DNA of 64,000 nucleotides. It comes from an uncultured Collinsella sp. Lineage in GTDB: Bacteria; Actinomycetota; Coriobacteriia; Coriobacteriales; Coriobacteriaceae. Below the pieces are notes generated by a model. That model was not told the DNA's origin and made no database searches. It saw nothing but the letters and a program-made list of their open reading frames with translations. Location of the stretch: positions 1 through 64,000 of the forward strand of contig CAUDVX010000003.1 of the NCBI GenBank assembly GCA_958452935.1, read 5' to 3'. How positions within the stretch are numbered: position 1 is the first letter of the stretch; the number at the start of each line of letters is the position of its first letter. Position numbers and translations under genes: made by a program. Positions 8,610 through 15,168 of this stretch are shown piece by piece.

Positions 8610-9050
8610 CTAGCCTTCTCGCTTGACGTCGGCGTACGCGCGGCCGGCCTGCAACTCGCCGCCCCGCTTTGCATAGAAGGCCCAGAGCTCCTCCGCGGGA
8701 ACGTCCTTCCAAGCGGGGATGATGGCGCGGGAGACGTCGTTGAGCATGGCCGCCACCTGCAGGCTAGCCTTCGTCCCGCGGCTGCAGACGCGTGCCACGC
8801 GCTCCTCCAGCACATCGTTGCGGCTGTCCATGTCCTCGCGCAAAATGTTGAATTCCGCTTCTATTACATCGCGCACCAGCTTGCCCACCGGAGTTGCGAA
8901 CACGCTGAGAGACTCGCAGGCCAGGCCCTTCTCCAACAGGTCGCGCACGGCGTCGCTCTCTTTCATCCCGGCCGATGCGGCGTACGAGGTTATGCGCTTG
9001 TCGAGCACCGGGTCGATGCGCAGGCTGCGAACCTTCTTCTTCGTTGCCAT
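8610..9050 (-). CDS. Relaxosome accessory protein, MobC/RHH-like
   Basis: 146 residues, starting MATKKKVRSLRIDPVLDKRI and then SYAASAGMKESDAVRDLLEKG, an RHH-type DNA-binding N-terminus. The rest is a long helical segment (LVRDVIEAEFNILREDMDSR) likely to oligomerise. It is encoded immediately before the relaxase with a two-base gap, the usual position of nicking accessory proteins. It probably binds the oriT inverted repeats to place the relaxase and may repress the operon. Family placement rests on pattern and context. Confidence 0.7.
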   Translation of the reverse strand: MATKKKVRSLRIDPVLDKRITSYAASAGMKESDAVRDLLEKGLACESLSVFATPVGKLVRDVIEAEFNILREDMDSRNDVLEERVARVCSRGTKASLQVAAMLNDVSRAIIPAWKDVPAEELWAFYAKRGGELQAGRAYADVKREG

Positions 9051-9065
9051 TGATTGCTCCTTGAT

Positions 9066-9100
9066 ACGAAAAACGGGCGCGGGCCATAGTCCGCGCCCGT
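9066..9100 (-). terminator. Intrinsic terminator after the 135-residue unknown gene
   Basis: On the minus strand ACGGGCGCGG (9100-9091), an 8-base loop and its exact complement (9082-9073) are followed by TTTTTC. It sits 5 bp past the stop of the 9105-9512 gene, so relaxase-side genes probably need read-through or their own promoter. Confidence 0.75.
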
Positions 9101-9104
9101 ATGC

Positions 9105-9512
9105 CTAGCCTTCCTGACCGTCCGTGACCCAATACTCTGCGTAACCGGCCAGATCGAAATACCCAGGCTCGGGGGCCTTGCGCCACTCGTCGACGTTGGC
9201 GTACCCGCCCTTGCCGTCGGGAACGGGTTCTACTTTTTGCTTCAGGATCTCGCGATATTCTGGCCACGCCTTCGCGATCTCCTCATCGATCCGGTCCAAA
9301 TCGGGGTCGCGGCGAAGCTCGTTGACATCTTTGCCGACGAGGAAGTACGCGAATCGCGGCGTTCCCTCAGGCGCGTTGCGCACGCTCACCGCACAAACCG
9401 ACTGGGCTTGCGTCGCCTTGTCGGGGTTGACGACGATCCATTCGCCTTCCTTGAGCTGAACCGTACGACCGTCGGCGATCACGTGATAATCTACATGCTT
9501 GACGTTGCTCAT
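9105..9512 (-). CDS. Unknown element protein, 135 residues
   Basis: The start at 9512 (MSNVKHVDYHVIADG) is preceded by GAAAGG. No transmembrane segment or recognisable catalytic motif is present. The protein is acidic and has a central helix with RRDPDLDRIDEEIAKAWPEY and several tryptophans and tyrosines near the C-terminus (PGYFDLAGYAEYW). It lies between the replication ATPase and the relaxase gene and is followed by a strong terminator. I do not recognise the family; a role in element maintenance or anti-restriction would be a guess from position. Confidence 0.6.
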   Translation of the reverse strand: MSNVKHVDYHVIADGRTVQLKEGEWIVVNPDKATQAQSVCAVSVRNAPEGTPRFAYFLVGKDVNELRRDPDLDRIDEEIAKAWPEYREILKQKVEPVPDGKGGYANVDEWRKAPEPGYFDLAGYAEYWVTDGQEG

Positions 9513-9546
9513 GGTTTTGCCTTTCTTCCATGGTTGATTGATTCGA

Positions 9547-9684
9547 TGACGGCAAGTGACGGGAATGACGGCACACACGCACCAGGCACAACCGTCACTT
9601 GCCGTTTGCCTTTAGCTGGTTTGGATACGGCGATGACGGCGCACCTCTGTGCCGGATTCCCGTCATCGCCGTCATTTGCCGTCA
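9547..9684. repeat. Cluster of eight TGACGG repeats in both orientations (iteron-like)
   Basis: TGACGG occurs at 9547, 9557, 9566 and 9634. Its complement CCGTCA occurs at 9592, 9660, 9669 and 9679, with several spaced 9-10 bp apart, about one helical turn. The array starts at the end of the RepA-like gene and fills the gap to the next gene. Such helically phased repeats beside a rep gene suggest a replication origin or a regulator binding array used when the element is excised. Confidence 0.55.
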
Positions 9685-10659
9685 CGGCAGCAGCGAAAGC
9701 TCGATGCTTCGGCTGCTGCCGGTGCGGCTCCGGCCGAACGACACACCCTGCTGGCAAAGCCATTCGTTGTGCTGCGCCAACTGCTTGCCCAGCACTGCAG
9801 GGCTGACGCCGTCGATGCCGACGGCCTCGATTAGCTCGCTGGCGGTTCCGGACCAACGGCAAATCCCATTGGCCAGCCAGCCGACGATGGCCTTCACTGC
9901 ATCAGGGACACCCGCCTCATAGGCCTCGGCCTCGGTGAGCTGCTCGACGAACTCCCAACGCATGCCATCGCGGCGGAGCACGAGTTCGGCGTACTCGACG
10001 TCGCGCCCCGTGACCGAGAGCCTGCAGTCCGAGGAGCTGCGCTTCTCCTTCTGCATCACCATCATGCCGTCGACCGCGCCGCTGATCGCAGTGGTGCCGC
10101 TTATGTCCATGAACTGGTCGCTGGCGCTTTCCGCTTTCCGCAGGTGGTGCACGATCATCACGCAGACGTCGTGGCGGTCGGCGAACGACTTGAACTGCCG
10201 CAGGTCAGCGTAGTCGTTGGCGTAGCTATAGTCGCCGGAGTTGCCGCGCGCCACTTGGAGCGTATCCACGACAAACAGCTTTGTGCCGGGATAATCGAGC
10301 AAAAGCCCCTCCAGCTGTCCGATGAGGCCCTCTGCGAGCGTGGCCGCCTGCGGCACCAGGCGGAAATCATCCACGCTCTCGTCGGCGAGAGACCACAAGC
10401 GATGCTGCAAGCGGTACTTGGTGTCCTCCAGGCAAAGATAGATCGCACCCGCCTGCACCGTGGCCTTCTCAAGGAACGGCTGGCCCATCGCCACGCTTTG
10501 GCAGAGCTGCAGGCAGAGGATAGACTTCCCGAACTTCGGGGGCGAGCAGAGCAGATTGGTGGAGCTCGTGGGCAGAAGCCCTTCCACCAGCCACACGGGC
10601 GGCTTCAGCACCTCTTCCATGAGCTCTTGTGCCCCAATGGATTCCAGCTTAGGAAGCAT
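9682..10659 (-). CDS. RepA-like RecA-fold ATPase (AAA_25 type)
   Basis: 325 residues from the ATG at 10659. Walker A is SPPKFGKS (near residue 40). Walker B is TKLFVVDTLQVA, followed by the VMIVHHLRK stretch typical of RepA-like hexameric helicases of the RSF1010 type and of AAA_25 proteins. A C-terminal winged-helix-like segment (WSGTASELIEAVGID) follows. Its start overlaps the end of the 77-residue gene by 11 bases. With the TGACGG array at its 3' end it may support replication of the excised element. An equally possible reading is a DNA repair or primase-associated ATPase. Confidence 0.75.
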   Translation of the reverse strand: MLPKLESIGAQELMEEVLKPPVWLVEGLLPTSSTNLLCSPPKFGKSILCLQLCQSVAMGQPFLEKATVQAGAIYLCLEDTKYRLQHRLWSLADESVDDFRLVPQAATLAEGLIGQLEGLLLDYPGTKLFVVDTLQVARGNSGDYSYANDYADLRQFKSFADRHDVCVMIVHHLRKAESASDQFMDISGTTAISGAVDGMMVMQKEKRSSSDCRLSVTGRDVEYAELVLRRDGMRWEFVEQLTEAEAYEAGVPDAVKAIVGWLANGICRWSGTASELIEAVGIDGVSPAVLGKQLAQHNEWLCQQGVSFGRSRTGSSRSIELSLLP

Positions 10660-10882
10660 AGCGATCACCACCTTCCACGTTCTGTGAGACGCGGCAAACG
10701 CACCAGCGGCCGCGATAGTCACGGGCCATGGTGAAGCCCATCGCCCCGCAGAAGGCGTCGAGCTTGTCCTCCAGGCCGAACAGGTAGCTAAGGAGCTCGC
10801 CTTCGTCTGGCCAGTGATCGAAACCGTGACGGGCAAGCAGGCGCTTCTGCTCCTCCAAGCTGTGAAAGTAGCTAGTCTCCAT
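10649..10882 (-). CDS. Small element protein, 77 residues
   Basis: It starts METSYFHSLEEQKRLLARHG and overlaps both neighbours: its start lies inside the end of the 41-codon gene and its stop lies 11 bases into the RepA-like gene. This tight packing and the GGGGGCGG upstream support real translation. The C-terminal ARDYRGRWCVCRV resembles the short adaptor-like proteins encoded before RepA-type ATPases on actinobacterial elements, but I cannot name a family. Confidence 0.6.
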   Translation of the reverse strand: METSYFHSLEEQKRLLARHGFDHWPDEGELLSYLFGLEDKLDAFCGAMGFTMARDYRGRWCVCRVSQNVEGGDRYAS

Positions 10883-10997
10883 GGTCCGCCCCCTCGATTG
10901 CGGGGCGGCGATGCGCTATCATGCGCTTCGGCGCGGGGGCCGGCGCGTCTTTTCCAGGGACGAGCGCCGGTTCCTGCTGCTGGGTTGCCTGTTCCAT
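10872..10997 (-). CDS. Tiny proline/alanine-rich protein, 41 residues
   Basis: The reading frame runs from the ATG at 10997 (AAAGGA about 9 bases upstream) to a TAG at 10872 that overlaps the next gene's start (ATGGAGACTAG). The product begins MEQATQQQEPALVPG and is low-complexity, rich in Pro, Ala and Gln with a basic centre (PKRMIAHRRP). The overlap with the downstream start suggests translational coupling; the peptide may be functional or may only act as a coupling leader. Confidence 0.5.
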   Translation of the reverse strand: MEQATQQQEPALVPGKDAPAPAPKRMIAHRRPAIEGADHGD

Positions 10998-11016
10998 AGG
11001 CATCATTTCCTTTCTG

Positions 11017-11394
11017 CTAGCGCCGAACCATCGTCTTGACGGCGGCGTCTTCCTTTTCTACATCCGCGATTTCGGGCTCGACGCCCAAGGCGGCGAAGGT
11101 ATTCGCCAGAATCTCGAGCGTCGCTTCGAGTTCAGGGCTCACACCCGTCCCGTCGCGGATGCGGCGCAGCTCGCGATAGGCCGCGTCCATGTGCTCGCGC
11201 AGCGCCTTCTGCAGGCGGCTGCTGGGCACGACCGTCACCTTGCGGTTGAGCAGGCGCGCGGTGATGTAGTCCTGCTTGGTCATGCCGCTCATGGCTACCT
11301 GTGCGTCGATGAGCTGCGCCTCCTCGGGCGAGACCCGGAACGCGACGGTGACGCTGCGACGGCGACCGTGCTGGTCAAGGTTCACCTCGCTCAT
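11017..11394 (-). CDS. Relaxosome/mobilization RHH protein (MobC-like)
   Basis: 125 residues from the ATG at 11394 (GGGAGG 8 bases upstream, made from the last codons of int). It has the hallmark of plasmid MobC-type proteins: RSVTVAFRVSPEEAQLIDAQ, then AMSGMTKQDYITARLLNR, followed by a helical tail with RLQKALREHMDAAYRELRRI. It lies just downstream of the integrase and is likely part of the nicking complex. The element thus has two such DNA-binding proteins; one may serve the relaxosome and the other may regulate. Confidence 0.75.
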   Translation of the reverse strand: MSEVNLDQHGRRRSVTVAFRVSPEEAQLIDAQVAMSGMTKQDYITARLLNRKVTVVPSSRLQKALREHMDAAYRELRRIRDGTGVSPELEATLEILANTFAALGVEPEIADVEKEDAAVKTMVRR

Positions 11395-11399
11395 GTCGT

Positions 11400-12470
11400 T
11401 CACCTCCCTTCCAGGTTCTCGAGGGCCCTCGCCATATCAGCCTGAACGTTCGGGAACAGGTCGGCGTAACGATAAGTGATGTCCACGGCCTCGTGTCCCA
11501 TGCGGTCTGCAATGGCCAACGCGCTGAATCCGAGGTCGATAAGCAGCGAAACGTGGCTACGTCGGATGTCGTGGATACGGATGACCTTCACGCCCGAAGC
11601 CGCACAACCGCGGCGCATCTCGCGGTAGAGGTAGCTTTTCGTGACTTTGAACATGCGCTCATCCAGCTGTATGTCTTCAAGGGCGATGAATTCCTTAACC
11701 TCGTCGATAACGAAATCAGGCACGGCTATCGTACGTATAGACTTCGCGGTTTTAGGATCGGTGATGACATCTTCGCCGTGAATCCGCTGATAAGAGCGGG
11801 TTATGCGCAGCATGTTCTTGCTGAAGTCGAAGTCGCTCGGCATCAGCGCCAGAAGCTCGCCTTCACGGATGCCGGTGAAGTACAGCAATTCGAACGCCGT
11901 AAAAGACAAGGGCTTGTCCATAACGGCGTCGGCGAACCTCAGGTACTCATCTTTAGTCCAAAAGTCAACGTTCAGAGGTTTCGCCTTCTTGACCTTATCG
12001 ACCTTGGCGTATGGGCTCTTCACCAGACCGTAGTACTTTACGGCGTGGTTCAGAATAGCGCTAAGCTGATTCGCAACGGTACGAATGTAGGTCTTGCTGT
12101 AAGGTTTTCTCGTGCTTGGAATCACCGCCTTGGCCAGATGATTCTGCCAGGCAATGACGTCTTGCGCTGTTATCTCATCGAGCTTCTTCTGACCGAAAAA
12201 CGGCAGAATCTTGTTCTCGATGATGGCCCGCTTTGTTAGCCATGTGTTCAGCTTGACCTGCGGCTTTTTATCGGCCTCGTAGACCTCAACGAAATCCGCA
12301 AACGTCATCTGAGGTGAACCTTCGGCCTTCAGGAGGCATTCGCGCTCCCACTTCTTTGCCTCAGCCTTAGTTGCAAAGCCACGCTTATGCTTTTTGCGAC
12401 GCTCTCCGAAACAGTCACGGTACCAGCACTGAACCTCCCAAGTGCCGTTAACCGACTTCAACACCGCCAT
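11400..12470 (-). CDS. int: Tyrosine recombinase integrase
   Basis: 356 residues from the ATG at 12470 (MAVLKSVNGTWEVQCWYRD), which gives the standard arm-binding N-terminus; the longer frame upstream overlaps xis. Domains: an AP2-like arm-binding region, a SAM-like core-binding domain (MTFADFVEVYEADKKP), and a catalytic domain with the Arg of TGIREGELL, the Lys of KSIRTIAVP, HDIRRSH, MGHE and the tyrosine in ITYRYADLFPN. All catalytic residues appear present. It would integrate and excise the element together with the overlapping xis product. Confidence 0.95.
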   Translation of the reverse strand: MAVLKSVNGTWEVQCWYRDCFGERRKKHKRGFATKAEAKKWERECLLKAEGSPQMTFADFVEVYEADKKPQVKLNTWLTKRAIIENKILPFFGQKKLDEITAQDVIAWQNHLAKAVIPSTRKPYSKTYIRTVANQLSAILNHAVKYYGLVKSPYAKVDKVKKAKPLNVDFWTKDEYLRFADAVMDKPLSFTAFELLYFTGIREGELLALMPSDFDFSKNMLRITRSYQRIHGEDVITDPKTAKSIRTIAVPDFVIDEVKEFIALEDIQLDERMFKVTKSYLYREMRRGCAASGVKVIRIHDIRRSHVSLLIDLGFSALAIADRMGHEAVDITYRYADLFPNVQADMARALENLEGR

Positions 12471-12672
12471 CGCGCTTCGCACCGCCCTTCTCGGGCTGAG
12501 TGAAGTAAGCGGTCTCCAGATACTCCAGATTGACGCGACCGGGGATGACTCGTGCACCAGCGGCGACAAGCTCGCTGTTTAGCGAACGAATTATTCGATA
12601 GGCAGTCGGCTTAGATACGTCTAGTTTTGCGGCAACGTAATCTGCACCGACAAGCCTGCTGGTAGCCTCCAT
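12448..12672 (-). CDS. xis: Excisionase-like HTH protein
   Basis: 74 residues, starting MEATSRLVGADYVAAKLDVS and continuing with KPTAYRIIRSLNSELVA and PGRVNLEYLETAYF. This is the winged-helix layout of MerR/excisionase proteins (recognition helix PTAYRIIR). GGAAGGAG lies just upstream of its ATG. Its 3' end overlaps the int start by 23 bp, as in many integrative elements. It should bend DNA at the attachment site and steer int toward excision. Confidence 0.8.
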   Translation of the reverse strand: MEATSRLVGADYVAAKLDVSKPTAYRIIRSLNSELVAAGARVIPGRVNLEYLETAYFTQPEKGGAKRDGGVEVG

Positions 12673-12868
12673 GCTCTCTCCTTCCGCTAATACCTACAGA
12701 TAAGTCAGACACTTTCAACGTCTGTTAACAGAGTAACACACTTTTGGCGTGTTTCAATAGGGTGGTACAGAATTGAACGGAAAGACGAAAAAAGCTATTA
12801 TTTCAGCTCGATACAATTTGCAGCAATCTATGTCACCTGCCGACACGCGAGCGCAGAGAGGAAACAGA
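12673..12868. promoter_or_regulatory. Divergent control region at the right edge of the mobile element
   Basis: It holds a perfect 12-bp palindrome TCTGTTAACAGA (12721-12732) and a looser one (AACACAC ... GTGTT) about 5 bp further on. A TTGAAA on the minus strand could be the -35 of xis. The att site of the element must lie here or slightly to the right because xis-int is the last element gene, but without the left end no core repeat can be identified. Confidence 0.5.
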
Positions 12869-14011
12869 ATGAGTTTGTGGGATTTCGCCCAAGACATGAT
12901 TGGTGATTTTTCGCATTCGCTTGCTAAAAAGCGATGGCAATCGCGCCTCATCTCGGCGAAGCTTCGCGATTTAAGGTCCAGGATGCACTTAACTCAGGCG
13001 GAAGTCGCCAAACGTGCGGGAATCAGCGAATCGGCGGTGCAGAACTATGAGCTTATGCGCTCGACGCCCAAAGATGCACATCTTGAAGCATTGGCGAAAG
13101 CGCTCGACATACGACCTGAGGCTCTTCGAATCTACGACATCGATTTCATGCCCGCGAACGCACTGATTCAGCTGGGTGATGTTTACGGCCTCAAACCCCA
13201 TTCTTCCGACAAGAGATTTGCCTACCTAACAGCCAGCAACGAGTTCATGAATTGCTTTCTGAGGAAATGGTCAACGCAATACATAAGCTATAAAAACGGC
13301 GATATCGAGGCTTTTCACTACGAGCAATGGAAAGACCAGTTCGCTCAAGACTACGACCCTGCAGACTTCCCGTTAAGATACGAACAAGTTGAATACGATT
13401 GGCTTTCTATTGAACCATGGAGCAACGTACAGTTCGCCTCAGCTCTTCGACGTCTTCGTGAGAAAAAGAGCTATACGCAGGAGGACCTCGCAAATGTTAC
13501 GGGAATAACCAAATCTGCGATCAGAAGCTACGAGCAGAAGAAGCGCCTGCCGAAAACCTCGCAGCTAACAGTGCTATCCCTTGCGCTCGATGTGACCGAA
13601 GGCGCTTTGACATTCTTCGACTTCGGCTCCCCTGTCCAAGCTGCACATGCACTGTTTCAGATTGCAAACACCTATGCGCTTATACCCGACGTGCTCGAAA
13701 GCGGAGAGGCGGTGCTTCGCACGGTGCGGCCGGGTCTCGAACAGATAATCGATCAGTGGGCCGACGAACTCGCAGCCATCAGCACCGGAACCGCCGAGCT
13801 CGATTACCAGAGCTGGAAAGACGTCTACAACCCTGAGGCCGATTATGAACATGGCGATTTCAGGAACTTGTACGCAGGTCGATCCCGTTACGAATACGTG
13901 ACCATTGACAAAGGCGAAGGCAAGGACGGCAACATGATTATCGGAACCGACAGGTGCAGCCAATACGACCCTTACGACTATCAGTATAAAAACGGTTTCC
14001 TTCGTGCATGA
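12869..14011 (+). CDS. Tandem-HTH regulator with internal duplication
   Basis: 380 residues from the ATG at 12869 (AGAGAGGAAACAG upstream); a TTG 96 bases earlier is the alternative. The protein is built of two similar halves. Each has an XRE-type helix-turn-helix (LRDLRSRMHLTQAEVAKRAG and LRRLREKKSYTQEDLANVTG) followed by a related helical region (ANALIQLGDVYGLKP and AHALFQIANTYALIP) and a conserved acidic YxxWKD motif (HYEQWKD, DYQSWKD). The duplication suggests a single chain that binds two half-sites like a fused dimer. It lies just outside int and 134 bp upstream of a DUF3800 gene; target unknown. Confidence 0.75.
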   Translation: MSLWDFAQDMIGDFSHSLAKKRWQSRLISAKLRDLRSRMHLTQAEVAKRAGISESAVQNYELMRSTPKDAHLEALAKALDIRPEALRIYDIDFMPANALIQLGDVYGLKPHSSDKRFAYLTASNEFMNCFLRKWSTQYISYKNGDIEAFHYEQWKDQFAQDYDPADFPLRYEQVEYDWLSIEPWSNVQFASALRRLREKKSYTQEDLANVTGITKSAIRSYEQKKRLPKTSQLTVLSLALDVTEGALTFFDFGSPVQAAHALFQIANTYALIPDVLESGEAVLRTVRPGLEQIIDQWADELAAISTGTAELDYQSWKDVYNPEADYEHGDFRNLYAGRSRYEYVTIDKGEGKDGNMIIGTDRCSQYDPYDYQYKNGFLRA

Positions 14012-14036
14012 TTCAGCAGCCCCGCGCGAAAAGCCC

Positions 14037-14065
14037 TTGCTATCTAAGCTAAAACATGAGATATT
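14037..14065 (+). promoter_or_regulatory. Predicted promoter of the RNA-DUF3800 module (copy 1)
   Basis: TTGCTA (14037-14042), a 17-base spacer and GATATT (14060-14065) form a plausible sigma-70 promoter, placing the transcript start near 14071, right at the base of the first RNA hairpin. Confidence 0.5.
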
Positions 14066-14069
14066 GAAG

Positions 14070-14127
14070 CTGGTCTTTTCGAAAGAAAGGGCTTCCAGGA
14101 GCCGGGGGTTGTCCCCCGGCATTTTTT
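14070..14127 (+). ncRNA. Putative structured RNA ending in a terminator, upstream of DUF3800 gene 1
   Basis: The predicted transcript folds into a first stem (CTGG at 14070-14073 with CCAG at 14095-14098; inner CTTT-TCG-AAAG) and a second GC-rich stem GCCGGGGG/CCCCCGGC (14101-14120) followed by ATTTTTTA. The second hairpin is an intrinsic terminator placed before, not after, the gene. The other DUF3800 gene in this window has the same layout and an identical terminator stem. To my recollection, comparative work (Weinberg and colleagues) described several conserved RNA motifs named for lying upstream of DUF3800 genes; whether this matches one needs a covariance search. Confidence 0.6.
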
Positions 14128-14145
14128 ATCTCGCAAGGAGAGCCC

Positions 14146-14817
14146 ATGCTCGAAATCAGCCTGTTCGCCGACGAGTCGGGCGAGAGCGGAACAGAATCGA
14201 AATACTACCTGCTGACGCTCGTGTTCCATGAACAGAACGCCAGTATCTCGCAGCCGATCAGCATCTACGAAAACGACTTGCGGGCGAAGGGCCTTCCTAA
14301 CATCCCGCTGCACGCCTGCCCGCTCATGAACGGGCACGACGATTACGAGGGCATGGACATCCAGGACAGGAAGCGTCTACTGCAAGCGTTCTTCACCATG
14401 CTCCAGCACCTGCCCATCAAGTACCATACGTTTTCGTACAGGAAAGACGAGTTCCCCAACAGCGCCGCTCTTGGAGCGAGGATCAGGCGTGACATCGTGA
14501 ACCTTATCTTCGACAACCTTAGCTACCTACAAGGATTCGACAAGGTAAAGGTCTACTACGACGACGGTCAGTATGTCGTGACCAAGGCCCTACACGACGC
14601 AGTGGAGTACGCCTTGTCAACAAACGCTGTCATGTACAAAGACGGCAGCCCCAAAGATTACCGGCTTGCCCAAGCGGCCGACCTCATCTGCACGATCGAG
14701 CTCACTGCCTTGAAATTCGAAGCAAAAGAAGCCACCAAAACCGATGACCGGTTCTTCGGTGCGCATAGCAGTTTCAAGAAAAACTGGCTCAAGAAAATCC
14801 GCAAGAAGCTGCTGTAG
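14146..14817 (+). CDS. DUF3800 domain protein (copy 1)
   Basis: 223 residues, starting MLEISLFADESGESG, the signature N-terminus of DUF3800. Other conserved acidic spots are KVYYDDGQ and YRLAQAADLICTIEL. The spacing of the Asp/Glu residues suggests an RNase H-like nuclease core (inference). AAGGAG sits 7 bases before the ATG, and a promoter-RNA-terminator unit lies immediately upstream. That is the architecture of RNA-controlled toxin systems, in which the terminator sets the ratio of RNA to protein. The partner copy is at 19970-20644. The function of DUF3800 is not established as far as I know. Confidence 0.85.
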   Translation: MLEISLFADESGESGTESKYYLLTLVFHEQNASISQPISIYENDLRAKGLPNIPLHACPLMNGHDDYEGMDIQDRKRLLQAFFTMLQHLPIKYHTFSYRKDEFPNSAALGARIRRDIVNLIFDNLSYLQGFDKVKVYYDDGQYVVTKALHDAVEYALSTNAVMYKDGSPKDYRLAQAADLICTIELTALKFEAKEATKTDDRFFGAHSSFKKNWLKKIRKKLL

Positions 14818-15073
14818 TCGACTCGCTCGAGGCTCCACCATCCATGCTGGGTACATTTTGGGTACCAGAAAAACGTGCGCAGATGAGACGAAGCCGCAAT
14901 TCCTGATACAAAGAACCACGTCAGCCCGCCGATGATAGAAAAGTTCTTATTGAGTGGGAGTAGGACGACAGGGTTCTGACCTGCGATTTTGAGTGCCGCA
15001 CTATGCCGCTGAGTTTCGTTTCGTACGAGAGTCATGACAAAGCCACCAGCGACGGAGATGAGTAAAAGCGATT
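14818..15073. other. Gap with no recognisable gene; partial dispersed-repeat signature
   Basis: No plausible gene is seen. GAGTGGGAGTAG at 14952-14963 matches the 3' end signature of the dispersed repeat found at 19.7, 25.0, 40.0 and 43.5 kb, so this may be a small remnant of that element. Confidence 0.5.
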
Positions 15074-15115
15074 AAAGAGCCTCCGTTCCCTGCGTTGGGA
15101 CGGAGGCTCTTTCTT
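15074..15115. terminator. Strong bidirectional terminator
   Basis: AAAGAGCCTCCGT starts a 16-bp stem (one G-U pair) that closes at 15112 around the loop CTGCGTT. A-rich and T-rich flanks on both sides allow termination in both directions. It separates the DUF3800 gene (plus strand) from the msr(D)-like gene (minus strand, stop at 15169). Confidence 0.8.
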
Positions 15116-15168
15116 TGCCGTTTTACTCCCTTGTCTCCGTTCGGGGATTATTTCTTGCTCATTTAGGG

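Noticed and set aside
12773..12868. Upstream extension of the tandem-HTH gene from a TTG
   Set aside because: No ribosome site at the TTG, while the ATG at 12869 has AGAGAGGA in a good position.
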